Shown in pieces: positions 9,011-17,467 of a DNA stretch of 64,000 bases. The stretch lies in NCBI RefSeq assembly GCF_002902965.1, contig NZ_CP026109.1, positions 186,001 to 250,000 of the forward strand, read 5' to 3'. The notes under the pieces were generated by a model. It made no database searches, had not been told where the DNA came from, and saw only the letters and a program-made list of their open reading frames with translations. The DNA comes from Paraburkholderia hospita. Lineage in GTDB: Bacteria; Pseudomonadota; Gammaproteobacteria; Burkholderiales; Burkholderiaceae. The first letter of the stretch is position 1. Each line of letters starts with the position of its first letter. The translations under genes were made by a program, and so were the position numbers.

Positions 9011-9940
9011 ATGAAAGCGGCAACCGATGGCGCGAAGGGATATCGCCGGCTGATTCCTTCGATGACCGCACTGATCGAATTCGAAGCGGTCGCGAGGCTC
9101 AGCAGCTTCACGGTCGCGGCCGACGAACTCGGCGTCACACAGGCTGCCGTCAGCCGTCAGGTACGCATTCTCGAAGAGACGCTCGGCGTGCAGCTGTTTC
9201 ATCGCGGCCACCGCTCGATCAGGCTCACGCGTGAAGGAGAGGCGCTGTTTGCCGTCGTCGCCGAATCGATGCAGAAGATCGCGGGCATCTTCGACCGCCT
9301 GTCGAGCGGCAACGAGGAACAGGAACTGGTGCTGGCCACGACGGCCGCCTTTTCGCAGTTTCGCATCCTGCCGCGGCTTGCAAGGCTCAAGCAGCTGCAA
9401 CCCAATCTGAAGCTGAGGCTGACGACACAGATGTTCACCGCCGATCTGCGTCACAACGAAGTCGATGTCGCGGTTCGCTATGGTAACGGGAATTGGGGCG
9501 ACGGCACGTCGACATGGCTGTTCGACGAAGAGGTGTTCCCGGTCTGCTCGCCATCTTGGCTGGAGGCGAATGGGACGCCGGAGTCGCTGGCCGATCTTGC
9601 CGGCACGGCACTCATCGACTATGACTCGACATCTGAGGGCTGGCTCGCGTGGGAAGAGTGGTTTCATGCGTTCGGCGCGCGGCCAACGAGACTGCGATAC
9701 GCGCTTCGTTGCAGCCTTTACACGGACGCGGTGCAGGCGGCGCGGCACGGGCAAGGCGTGGCGCTCGGGTGGGGGCAGTTGCTGCACGAGCTGCTGGCGA
9801 GCGGAGAACTGGTTCGTCTGGACGTTGCCTCGTTGAAGGTACGCGATTCGTACTTCGCCGTGGTTCGTCACGGCCGCGCGCTTACGCCTGCAATTCAGGC
9901 GCTGATCGATTGGCTCGGTGGTGAGAAGGGGAGTATTTAG
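9011..9940 (+). CDS. LysR-family transcriptional regulator (GcvA-like)
   Basis: This 309-aa LTTR has a winged helix-turn-helix over about residues 14-75 (FEAVARLSSFTVAADELGVTQAAVSRQVRILEE, split by the turn). It continues into an effector domain with the GcvA-subgroup pattern VAVRYGNGNWGDG. The ATG at 9011 gives the usual short lead before the HTH; an ORF start at 8960 would add an unrelated extension. It lies 92 bases after the ETF-QO gene in the same direction and may regulate the divergent catabolic block. The effector is not predictable from sequence. Confidence 0.85.
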   Translation: MKAATDGAKGYRRLIPSMTALIEFEAVARLSSFTVAADELGVTQAAVSRQVRILEETLGVQLFHRGHRSIRLTREGEALFAVVAESMQKIAGIFDRLSSGNEEQELVLATTAAFSQFRILPRLARLKQLQPNLKLRLTTQMFTADLRHNEVDVAVRYGNGNWGDGTSTWLFDEEVFPVCSPSWLEANGTPESLADLAGTALIDYDSTSEGWLAWEEWFHAFGARPTRLRYALRCSLYTDAVQAARHGQGVALGWGQLLHELLASGELVRLDVASLKVRDSYFAVVRHGRALTPAIQALIDWLGGEKGSI

Positions 9941-10021
9941 GCGCGGTCGAAGAGACCTCGGTAATAGCAGAGATTGACCCGGGGAAGTCCCTTGGGATAA
10001 GCGCCGCGGGTCGCAAGTCAG

Positions 10022-10060
10022 GCAGACGGAAGGCGGCTTCTCCCGCCGTCTGCGTATTTT
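10022..10060 (+). terminator. Hairpin after the LysR gene
   Basis: An 8-bp stem (gcagacgg / ccgtctgc, 10022-10029 and 10046-10053) is followed by gtatttt. It probably ends LysR transcription. Confidence 0.55.
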
Positions 10061-10221
10061 CCCAAGGCAAGGTCTAAGGGACGAGTGCTAAAGGCTACTC
10101 ACCAACCAGTACCGGACTCAACACTGTCCCGCGGGGGGTATTCACATCCAGTCCAGCCGCAATGCTCCAGCGCTTTGGTGCACCTTCCGGTTTCCTTTAC
10201 CTCTTCTGACAGCAAGTCCGT

Positions 10222-10584
10222 GTGGAAGCCCGGTTTCATCGACCTTCCCACTGGCCGAGAAGAGATTCGCTTTTCCGCTCTGTTTTGCAGAGTTCGGCAA
10301 ATATACACTCGCTCCAACCTTGCACGAACTGGGCCGCTGAGTTCCTGGTTCTGTCGTCACATCCAGATCGTTTCGGGAAATCGCCAGTAAGACTAGGGAG
10401 GGGTAGTGACAGATTCATTACGGCCTACGAGGGCGAGACGTTCTACGGCTGCTATACGAAGCCGCTCCCGGGTTCGATATCAGTCACGGTCCACTGGAAC
10501 CACGGCGCCGATCGAACTTACCCGCTCGCACGCTTCGACGTGACGGACTATGGCGAGAGGGTGCTGCGCCTGCCTCGCAATTGA
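10222..10584 (+). CDS. Hypothetical ORF, probably only its C-terminal half genuine
   Basis: This open frame encodes 120 aa. The last 55 residues (from about FITAYEGETFYGCYT onward) have balanced, protein-like composition, whereas the first half is rich in Arg/Ser and looks like read-through. A GTG with a good purine run (gggaggggtaGTG) sits at the boundary but in another frame, so a frameshift may separate a proper start from the body. No family was recognised. It precedes a second small gene by 50 bases. Confidence 0.3.
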   Translation: MEARFHRPSHWPRRDSLFRSVLQSSANIHSLQPCTNWAAEFLVLSSHPDRFGKSPVRLGRGSDRFITAYEGETFYGCYTKPLPGSISVTVHWNHGADRTYPLARFDVTDYGERVLRLPRN

Positions 10585-10633
10585 AGGGTTTCGTTGACCG
10601 CGCCTAGTGCGCGTCAAACTGGAGTACCACCAT

Positions 10634-10843
10634 ATGCCAACCAAGGAAGCGAACGACCTGCAGGCCGGGGACGTGTGGATTCACGCCGGGATGGTCCGCT
10701 ACTCGGTGGTCTCTGTGACGCCCGGCTACGACGGGGGCTACGTGGAAGTCCACAGCCATCAGCTAGGCAAGCCGGACAACGTTCGGATCGCAAAGATGCA
10801 AGCCCGCACACCCTTCGATGTTGTCGACGGACCGGCTCGGTAG
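10634..10843 (+). CDS. Small hypothetical protein (69 aa)
   Basis: The ATG at 10634 follows GGAG by ten bases. The protein begins MPTKEANDLQAGDVWIHAGM and has an SH3-like short beta composition, with segments such as VRYSVVSVTPGYDGGYVEVHSHQ. It is followed within 15 bases by a strong terminator, which supports a real transcription unit with the preceding small ORF. No function was recognised. Confidence 0.55.
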   Translation: MPTKEANDLQAGDVWIHAGMVRYSVVSVTPGYDGGYVEVHSHQLGKPDNVRIAKMQARTPFDVVDGPAR

Positions 10844-10856
10844 ATTTGCGCAAAAC

Positions 10857-10880
10857 AAGGCCCGCGGGCCTTTCTTATTC
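10857..10880 (+). terminator. Rho-independent terminator
   Basis: The perfect palindrome aaggcccgcgggcctt is followed by a T-rich run (tttcttatt), 14 bases after the 69-aa ORF. Confidence 0.8.
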
Positions 10881-11040
10881 TGCCGCGAAAGTGCAGCGTG
10901 GCTGCAGTCCGGCCCGCTGTGCCGCCCGCGTCTCACGGTGGGGCAACCCTCGCAGCGCCGTTGTGCGGGGCCGCTATGGGGGCTAGAATTTGACCGTCCG
11001 TGGCATGGCCCTCGACGCGCGGACAATAGGTACTTCGAGC

Positions 11041-11072
11041 AGCCCGTCGCGTCCCCGGCGGGCTTTTTTGTT
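11041..11072 (+). terminator. Rho-independent terminator
   Basis: The stem agcccg / cgggct is followed by seven T. No gene was seen between this hairpin and the one at 10857. The roughly 170 bases between them could hold a short non-coding transcript, or this may be a second terminator. The remaining 10844-11143 holds nothing else recognisable. Confidence 0.7.
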
Positions 11073-11143
11073 GCTCTCAGTTCGAGCGTTCCGAACGCCG
11101 TGACGGCGAATAACGGAAAGGGGACGCGACACGACACCGCCCA

Positions 11144-12364
11144 CTAGAAGGTGTGTTTTATGCCGACGGAGACTTGAAGCTGTGTCGAAGAATTAGAAGT
11201 ACCCAAATACGCTAACTGCGCATAATTTTCGAAGGATCCCGTAACAGGATTGATACCGAGTCCTGCACCACTCATTTTTTCAAGGTTTCCTGTCGCGTAA
11301 AGCTGGGTACGCTTCGACAGGTTGTAGATGCCGCCAATCGAAATCTTGTGTATGTTGGTTCCCGAGTCAGTTGCGCGTATGTCAGCGCGCGTGTAGGCGT
11401 AGGCTAGGCCGAGCTGCACCGCAGGCGTCACGTTATACAGCCCTCCCAGTTCTGCTGTATCGAAACGCACGTCACTGACCGATCCGCCAGTGGCCGTCAG
11501 ATACCGGCTAGCGAGGAGCTTCGCTCGCGTCAGCGTGCCGCTCACGAGCAGATCTCCAAATGCGTAGCTTCCCCCGAGGCCAAATGTCCTCAGCTCGTCT
11601 GCATCGTGGAGTCCACAATAGCTGGCAGGACTCTGGCCGCAGCTCAATTCGCCGATATATCCGGATTGCCCGCCCAGAGCCGCGTCGAGCGGGTTACGCA
11701 GCGACAGATAGCCGGCGCCTAAAGACAAGCCTCCCAGCTGATACGTGGTGCCCAAAGCCCATGCACGATTGGTGGCGAACGCGCCAGCCTGGTTACCCAG
11801 GCTGAAGGTTCCTCCAACGCTCAATCCGTAGAATGCCGGACTTTGATATTGGACACTGTTATTCAGATTGAACGCGGCATTGAGGTTGTCGATATCACCG
11901 AAATGCGCGCCAAATGGGCCTGCCCAGTGGTTGCTAACGGCAAACGGAGCTACCGCGTTTGTGTAAGAGTCAAATTGCCGTCCTAAAGTCAGCTGGCCCC
12001 ATTTCTCTGACTTAAGGCCGACCATCGCTGTTGCATCGAAGAGGTTGTTCGCCTGAAACATCACGCCATTGTTCACAAGGAAATAATTTTGGAGATTGAA
12101 TATGGCGCTCGTTCCACCGCCCAGGTCTTCCGTGCCGCGGATGCCGAACGCAGCGGGAGCAAGGTTTCCTGTCGTCATGGACCATGAGCTTTTCCCACTG
12201 ACCCCGCCGTCTGGTCGCGCCACCTGCTGGTTATTCACGTAAGTCAGGCCCGCGTCGATCGTGCCATAAAGCGTAACGCTGCTCTGGGCATGCGCTAACT
12301 GTGATAAACCCATCACCGTCAAGCCTGCAACGCCCACTGCCAGCATTTGATGTGTCCGATTCAC
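11144..12364 (-). CDS. Gram-negative trimeric porin (Burkholderia OmpC-like)
   Basis: This 406-aa porin has a cleavable signal peptide (MNRTHQMLAVGVAGLTVMGL, cut after AHA) and the usual start of the mature chain, QSSVTLYGTIDAGLTYVNN. The family pattern RGTEDLGGGTSAIFNLQNYF appears near residue 75. It ends in a terminal aromatic (KHTF), as expected for BAM-dependent insertion. It is divergent from a TetR regulator with 218 bases between. It is likely the outer-membrane entry route for the adjacent amine catabolic cluster, but general porin function is equally possible. Confidence 0.9.
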   Translation of the reverse strand: MNRTHQMLAVGVAGLTVMGLSQLAHAQSSVTLYGTIDAGLTYVNNQQVARPDGGVSGKSSWSMTTGNLAPAAFGIRGTEDLGGGTSAIFNLQNYFLVNNGVMFQANNLFDATAMVGLKSEKWGQLTLGRQFDSYTNAVAPFAVSNHWAGPFGAHFGDIDNLNAAFNLNNSVQYQSPAFYGLSVGGTFSLGNQAGAFATNRAWALGTTYQLGGLSLGAGYLSLRNPLDAALGGQSGYIGELSCGQSPASYCGLHDADELRTFGLGGSYAFGDLLVSGTLTRAKLLASRYLTATGGSVSDVRFDTAELGGLYNVTPAVQLGLAYAYTRADIRATDSGTNIHKISIGGIYNLSKRTQLYATGNLEKMSGAGLGINPVTGSFENYAQLAYLGTSNSSTQLQVSVGIKHTF

Positions 12365-12462
12365 CGCTCCGTCTCCTTAAAATCATTGTCATGTCTGTCT
12401 CGGCCCACTACGCGCAAAGCCGAACCGATTTCGAACATTCTTATTGGACGGGTTCGATAAAG

Positions 12463-12487
12463 AATCAGCCATTTGGCTGATTTTTTT
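12463..12487. promoter_or_regulatory. 20-bp palindrome between porin and tetR genes
   Basis: The sequence AATCAGCC-ATTT-GGCTGATT (12463-12482) is a perfect inverted repeat lying between divergent genes, about 100 bases from each start. It is followed by five T, so it may be a TetR operator or a terminator-like hairpin on the plus strand. Confidence 0.5.
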
Positions 12488-12582
12488 CGATACACGGGAA
12501 ACTACCAAGGGGAGATTGCCCCTATCTGATAAGCTGGAAATGCGAGAAAATAGGCGCTCGAAAACGCGTTATGGAGCAGTGA

Positions 12583-13299
12583 ATGCCCCGCAGTGTCGCC
12601 AATGCACGGCTGGTTGCCAATGATTCAAAATCCGCACAGCACACCGGTGCTTCCGTCGATGGTTCGACGGAGATACCAGCCGCGCGGGTGTCGAACAAAC
12701 GCGGACGCGACACGACCGCACGCATTCTGACGTTGGCCGCCGACATGCTTTCGGAAGAGGGGTACGGCGAGCTCACCATGCGCAAGGTCGCGGGCGCCGC
12801 AGGCATTAGCCTGTCGAACCTTCAGTTCCACTTCAAAACGCGCGAAGACTTGCTCGGTGCAGTGATCACTCAGCTCACATCCGAGTATCTCGTGCAGTTC
12901 GAGGCGGTTGAACAAGACACGAGGCTCAGTCCGACCGAGCGTCTGGAAACCGTCCTGCGGAACTCGGTCGCCGAGCTCAAGAAGCCGCGAGTGCAGTCCG
13001 TCTTCTTCAACATCTGGGCTCTCGCGCAGACGCAGGGTTTCGCACGCGAGATCGTAGACCGCATTTACAAGGCACAACGTAGCGTCTTTTCTCGTTTCAT
13101 TGCCCAGATCAACCCGGCTCTCACCGAGCAGGAATGTATGTTGAGAGCGGCACTCATTGCATGCCAGATTGAAGGAATAATGATCCTTATTCCTCAGCGT
13201 ACATCGTTCCCACGCGATCTCAAGGGTATTGAAGCCGAGTTGGCGCGGGCGGTGATGTCTCTGGCTACGGCGCCCTCGAATACGGCTGACAGGAAGTGA
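12583..13299 (+). CDS. TetR-family transcriptional regulator
   Basis: This 238-aa protein has a TetR N-terminal HTH after a 35-residue basic lead: RILTLAADMLSEEGYGELTM, then RKVAGAAGISLSNLQFHFKT. The C-terminal ligand domain is of the TetR_C_6/BetI-like type by length and pattern (SVFFNIWALAQTQGFAREIVD). The ATG is preceded by GGAG. It is convergent with the SDR gene and divergent from the porin. It likely represses the porin and/or the amine cluster in response to a substrate. Confidence 0.85.
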   Translation: MPRSVANARLVANDSKSAQHTGASVDGSTEIPAARVSNKRGRDTTARILTLAADMLSEEGYGELTMRKVAGAAGISLSNLQFHFKTREDLLGAVITQLTSEYLVQFEAVEQDTRLSPTERLETVLRNSVAELKKPRVQSVFFNIWALAQTQGFAREIVDRIYKAQRSVFSRFIAQINPALTEQECMLRAALIACQIEGIMILIPQRTSFPRDLKGIEAELARAVMSLATAPSNTADRK

Positions 13300-13313
13300 A
13301 GCGATTCATCGGT

Positions 13314-14096
13314 TCATAAACGATCGCACGCTAGAGTCGGCACGTCAACGATGGATGAACCACCATCGGCGACTAGCACGGCACCCGTGATGATTGCGGC
13401 GGCCGGCGACGCGAGAAAGGCGCAAACACTCGCGATCTCCTCCGCACTTGCCGCACGTCGTAACGGCACGTCAGCACATACGCGTTCGTACGCGTCATCA
13501 AGCGAGCAACCGTAACGCTGCATCAGCGGTTGCATCTCGTCGTCAGCCATTGGTGTGCGAACCCACCCTGGGCATACGGTATTGACACGTACTCCGGAAG
13601 GACCGTAGTCGCGCGCCAGCGACTTGACCAGGCCGAGCAGCGCATGCTTCGCGGTGGTGTAGCCGCACATGGCCGACGCCGCTGCCAGCGACGAGATCGA
13701 CCCGACGCACACGATCGATCCATTGCGCTTTATCAACGCGGGCAGACAGGCGCGGGCGCTCACAAATGCAGTATCAAGATTCGCTCGCAACGCTGCCGCC
13801 CAGGCATCGTCTGTTGTTTCCAGCGCAGTACCGGCTCCGAGCCCTCCAGCGCACGCAATCAACGCATCGATGCCGCCCTGATCATTCAGTTGCTCCATGA
13901 ACCTCGACCAGTCGCTCTCCTTCGATGCATCACCTTCGAGTATCAGACCGCCAGTTTCTGCAGCCACATCCTCCAGTGGAGCGCGCCGTCTTCCTACAAG
14001 CGCAACGCACGCACCCTGGGAAGCAAAAAGCCGCGCGCACGCTTGTCCAACTCCCGTTCCGGCACCAGTAATAACAACGTTCCGAGTCTGCACCAT
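13314..14096 (-). CDS. Short-chain dehydrogenase/reductase
   Basis: This 260-aa classical SDR has the NAD(P) motif TGAGTGVGQ at residues 10-18, the catalytic Ser in GSISSLAAAS and the YxxxK pair in YTTAKHALLG. The tail GAVLVADGGSS is typical of FabG-like SDRs. It is the last gene on the minus strand of the cluster with MoaF-like protein, permease, LuxR and aldehyde dehydrogenase. It may oxidise or reduce a side-chain alcohol of an amine-derived intermediate. Confidence 0.9.
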   Translation of the reverse strand: MVQTRNVVITGAGTGVGQACARLFASQGACVALVGRRRAPLEDVAAETGGLILEGDASKESDWSRFMEQLNDQGGIDALIACAGGLGAGTALETTDDAWAAALRANLDTAFVSARACLPALIKRNGSIVCVGSISSLAAASAMCGYTTAKHALLGLVKSLARDYGPSGVRVNTVCPGWVRTPMADDEMQPLMQRYGCSLDDAYERVCADVPLRRAASAEEIASVCAFLASPAAAIITGAVLVADGGSSIVDVPTLACDRL

Positions 14097-14147
14097 CTCG
14101 ATACCCCAACGAGCCCAGTCATCTCAGGCGTCTTGCGACGCGCGTAA

Positions 14148-14173
14148 GCCGCCCTCACACCGGTGAGGGCGGC
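14148..14173 (-). terminator. Perfect GC hairpin downstream of the moaF-like gene
   Basis: The sequence gccgccctcac-acc-ggtgagggcggc lies 40 bases past the stop at 14212. It has no U-tract, so it may attenuate rather than fully stop transcription into the SDR gene. Confidence 0.5.
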
Positions 14174-14211
14174 GCCCGATTACGTAAGTACCTAACTGCG
14201 ACACCGCCCCA

Positions 14212-15030
14212 TTACTCGGAGAATGAACTGGGGTAAGTAGTTTCGTTGAGAAGTGTGGCCTTCGATCCAAAGGTCAAATGAACCATCCGGTTGGGCTTCG
14301 GATCCCAGCAGAAGAACCGGCCTGTCGAACGCATCCTCTCGAAATCGATCACTACGATTGATTCGACGGGCATGATCGTTTCGGTCCAGAAGAGAATCGT
14401 CAGGCCCGGTGCCACGTCAAAATAGGCGCATTTCTCGACATCGGCTAGGCCCGTCTCGGCGCCGTTGACACAGTGCCATGCCATCTGCTCGCGTCCGAGA
14501 TAGACGTGTTCATACCAGTCGTCAGAGCTGTAGCGGTACAGCACGCGTTTGCCGACGAGAGATGCTGATTGCGTGATCGGTTCATTTGCCGGTTTGCCTT
14601 CCACCGTCGCGGTCACGAAAGCGGTCTTCGTACGTTTCTCGCCATCCCGATCAAAAAAGGACGATACGGCGGCGAAGACGTTGCCGCTCGCAAGCTTCCA
14701 GACAAGCGTAACGGCCTCGTCGAAACCATCCTTATAGAAATCCACGAAGACGATACCTGGTCTTACCTCCATCGCCTCATAAGAGTGGGAGGCGGACATT
14801 CCAGTGCCCTCGCCTTCGAGAATGGTCCATGTAAGTGTCTTCTCGTCGACGAAATGGTGTTCGATCAACCATCCATTTTCGAAACGGAGGGCCGCTTTAG
14901 TCCCGGCGAGTACAGAGGTCTGGGGATACTTGTGTTCGGCAAATCCCTCCGCCATCTCTTCGAGCGTCGGCCAGTTTTCCACTGGCACGTACTTTTGGTC
15001 CATCACGGTATCGGCAATGCTGTAGTTCAT
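14212..15030 (-). CDS. MoaF-domain protein
   Basis: This 272-aa protein matches the MoaF pattern: two related calycin-like halves, with FENGWLIEHHFVDEKTLTWT in the first and KRVLYRYSSDDWYEHVYLG in the second, and LTFGSKATLLNETTYPSSFS at the end. MoaF takes its name from the monoamine regulon of Klebsiella; the name does not show a molybdenum cofactor role. The ATG at 15030 gives the conserved MNYSIADTV start; an ORF start at 15075 adds 15 unrelated residues. Neighbouring amine oxidase-like, aldehyde dehydrogenase and permease genes support a role in amine breakdown. Confidence 0.75.
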   Translation of the reverse strand: MNYSIADTVMDQKYVPVENWPTLEEMAEGFAEHKYPQTSVLAGTKAALRFENGWLIEHHFVDEKTLTWTILEGEGTGMSASHSYEAMEVRPGIVFVDFYKDGFDEAVTLVWKLASGNVFAAVSSFFDRDGEKRTKTAFVTATVEGKPANEPITQSASLVGKRVLYRYSSDDWYEHVYLGREQMAWHCVNGAETGLADVEKCAYFDVAPGLTILFWTETIMPVESIVVIDFERMRSTGRFFCWDPKPNRMVHLTFGSKATLLNETTYPSSFSE

Positions 15031-15096
15031 GTTCAATCTCGTATGAAAGGTGTTTCGATGAAGGTAGCTAAACAATCTATTTTGGAAGTATGTCGA

Positions 15097-16536
15097 TCAG
15101 GCCTCGTCCAGAATTCTTCCCAAGCCGCTATACAGTTGTGGGCGCGCGGATTTAAGCCAATATGCGAACAGCGCTCCAACGACACCGACAGCGAACGTCA
15201 TCCATGGCAGCGATTCGGATACCCATGTAGTAGTGCCCGTAATCAGTGAGACGTTCTTGACGATCTCATAGAGACAGGCAGTCAATCCGACCGCGCTGAT
15301 CGCCGGTGCGATGAGTCTGCGCCAGACCGAGATGCCGTGATGATCACGGGAGAAAAAGCCGATCACTGCGAGAGCGGTCAATGCTTGGACCGCCACAATG
15401 CCAATCGCCGCGGGCACGCTTGCAAGCGGAACGACGACAAGCATGGCGTCTGCCCCTCCGATGCCCGATGCTGCAATGATCATGATGCCGACAGCAATTT
15501 GCACGATGCCGGCGATGTGAGGCGTTTGTTGCACGGGATGCAATTTGGCGAAGCGTGACCAGATGATGCGCTCACGTCCCAACGAAAAGAGATAACGCGA
15601 CGAAGTGTTGTGAAAGCTGATGAGCGCGGCCAGCAAACTCGTAATCATCAGTACGTTCGTCGCGTCCGCAGCGCCACTCCCGAGGTAGCGTTCCGTAATG
15701 ACGAACCACATATCTCCCGGATTTTTTGTCGCCTGTTCGAGTGCCTGCGGAATACCGTAAGCGTTCGTCACTAGCCATACGGAGGCGGCATACAGCACCA
15801 GGATGATCGTTACCGCCGCGTATGTGGCCCGCGGAATCGAACGGGACGGATCTCGGGCTTCTTCGGCATAAATAGCCGTCGTCTCGAACCCCATGTAACT
15901 ACCCACGACGAATACGATCGATGGCCCGAAGCCGTGCGAGAACACCGTCGCTGGCAGGAATGGTGCGACCGAAACAGCGCTGGCCCCGCTTTTACCGATA
16001 ATCGTGCCATCGAGCACGAGGATGATCAGGACTTCGGCGAGCATCAACGTAAACAGTACACGTCCGCTGAATTCGATATTTTTGTAACCAAAATAGAACA
16101 CGATCACCATCGCGCCCAATGCGCAGACCCACCACGGAATATCGATCCCAAAATGAGCATGGATCCCGTAGCTGAGGAAAAAGCCGATCATCGCGTAACA
16201 GGCGATGAGCATCCCGTTATAAGCGAGGATCGCCAGAAAGGCGCCGCCAATTCCACACGGGCGACCGAGTCCATGAGCAATGTAGGCATAGAACGCACCC
16301 GCATTACGGATATGCCGGCTCATCGCACAAAAGCCCACACTGAAGATGAGATAAAGCACGCCGATGACAATATAGGTCCCAGCCGCGCCTGCGCCATTAC
16401 CTAAGCCAATGGCAAGCGGCGCGCCGCCTACGAGCGCAGTCAGCGGTCCGTTCGTGGCGATTACTAAAAACACGATGCTGATCCAGCTGAGTGCATCTTT
16501 CCTGAGGGAGGTTTGGTCCCTGTCTTGGTTCGGCAT
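15097..16536 (-). CDS. APC-superfamily amino acid/amine permease
   Basis: This 479-aa membrane protein has about 12 hydrophobic helices and the APC start (DALSWISIVFLVIATNGPLT), followed by a helix-1/2 region with GNGAGAAGTYIVIG. The ATG at 16536 is preceded by AGGAG at seven bases; the upstream in-frame ATG at 16566 lacks this. It sits between the LuxR regulator and the MoaF-like gene, so it likely imports the cluster's amine or amino acid substrate across the inner membrane. Confidence 0.9.
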   Translation of the reverse strand: MPNQDRDQTSLRKDALSWISIVFLVIATNGPLTALVGGAPLAIGLGNGAGAAGTYIVIGVLYLIFSVGFCAMSRHIRNAGAFYAYIAHGLGRPCGIGGAFLAILAYNGMLIACYAMIGFFLSYGIHAHFGIDIPWWVCALGAMVIVFYFGYKNIEFSGRVLFTLMLAEVLIILVLDGTIIGKSGASAVSVAPFLPATVFSHGFGPSIVFVVGSYMGFETTAIYAEEARDPSRSIPRATYAAVTIILVLYAASVWLVTNAYGIPQALEQATKNPGDMWFVITERYLGSGAADATNVLMITSLLAALISFHNTSSRYLFSLGRERIIWSRFAKLHPVQQTPHIAGIVQIAVGIMIIAASGIGGADAMLVVVPLASVPAAIGIVAVQALTALAVIGFFSRDHHGISVWRRLIAPAISAVGLTACLYEIVKNVSLITGTTTWVSESLPWMTFAVGVVGALFAYWLKSARPQLYSGLGRILDEA

Positions 16537-16626
16537 CTTCGTCTCCTGATTTCCTATGTCATCCAAAGCGGAATCTGTGAACTCTCGCGCTTGCTTACGC
16601 GTTAGTAATCCTTCGTTTCAAACTTG

Positions 16627-16653
16627 ACCCTCCTGCTGAGCCAGCAGGAGGGT
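16627..16653 (-). terminator. Strong hairpin after the LuxR gene
   Basis: A perfect 12-bp stem (accctcctgctg / cagcaggagggt) with a 3-base loop lies 10 bases past the luxR-like stop and upstream of the permease gene. Only a weak T run follows, so it could act as a terminator or a processing/stability hairpin within the operon. Confidence 0.6.
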
Positions 16654-16663
16654 TACTCCTTTG

Positions 16664-17359
16664 TTATTGGCTCAGCATCAGACTGACCAGCGCCGTCCGG
16701 TTTGTCACGGACGTCTTCCCGAATATCTGCAGCAGATGCGTTTTTACCGTGGCTACGCTTATATGAAGCGACGTTGCGAGATCTCCGTTGTTAAAGCCCT
16801 TACACACGAGCTCCGCGACCTGAGCCTCTCGCTTTGATAGTCCGTACCGCGCCATCAGGCTGTTCATGCCGCCGCGTCTGCCACCGCCCATCAGCGCTGC
16901 GAGGTTGAACAGGATGTACGGATGCAATGCCCGAGCAGTGTTGAAGATCGATTCGGCACTGGACGCGTCACATCCCTTTGGCAAGCACACGCTCATCCCA
17001 GCATGCAGTCCAGGCCCAGATTTAAATACAAGCTCGACTATGTTCGATATATGAAAGGACGAAAGGAACCGCCGGTACTCGATATGCGAGACGTTTTCCG
17101 TCAGATAATCGGACAACAACGCGACGTCGGCCCCGGGGAACTCATTCATGTTTTCGTCAAACGGATCGTAGCGGTACATTTCATCGAGATACAGACGGTG
17201 AAATGCATCTGGCAATCCGCGTCGTTCAAAAAGATTGAACGTCGAGTCGACGTCGCGAATGTATAACGCAAGGTTCTCCGCGCCAGTCATGCGTGTGAAA
17301 CAGCTCATCGTCTCCTCAATGAACCGTTCGATCGTCGAGTAATGTCCGACCTCGATCAT
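16664..17359 (-). CDS. LuxR-family transcriptional regulator
   Basis: This 231-aa protein has a C-terminal GerE/LuxR HTH: LSKREAQVAELVCKGFNNGD, then LATSLHISVATVKTHLLQIF. The N-terminal 150 residues are unassigned and GAF-like in length, with many aromatic and acidic residues; they lack the autoinducer-binding Trp/Tyr/Asp set I would expect in a quorum-sensing LuxR. The ATG at 17359 follows CAGGA by seven bases, and longer frames lack an RBS. It probably senses the amine or a product and controls the flanking aldehyde dehydrogenase, oxidase and permease genes. Confidence 0.8.
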   Translation of the reverse strand: MIEVGHYSTIERFIEETMSCFTRMTGAENLALYIRDVDSTFNLFERRGLPDAFHRLYLDEMYRYDPFDENMNEFPGADVALLSDYLTENVSHIEYRRFLSSFHISNIVELVFKSGPGLHAGMSVCLPKGCDASSAESIFNTARALHPYILFNLAALMGGGRRGGMNSLMARYGLSKREAQVAELVCKGFNNGDLATSLHISVATVKTHLLQIFGKTSVTNRTALVSLMLSQ

Positions 17360-17467
17360 GATGAATTCCTGCACAGAAAGAAAGATTTGAGACCGCTCAA
17401 TCATGTGACCCGTTCGCGTGGCCGACAATGTAGCGCGATCTCTTGTCAACCAGTACCCTGTCTTCCG

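Noticed and set aside
16664..17359. Quorum-sensing LuxR receptor
   Set aside because: The HTH is LuxR-type, but I did not find the conserved autoinducer-binding residues in the N-terminal domain and no luxI-type synthase gene is nearby.
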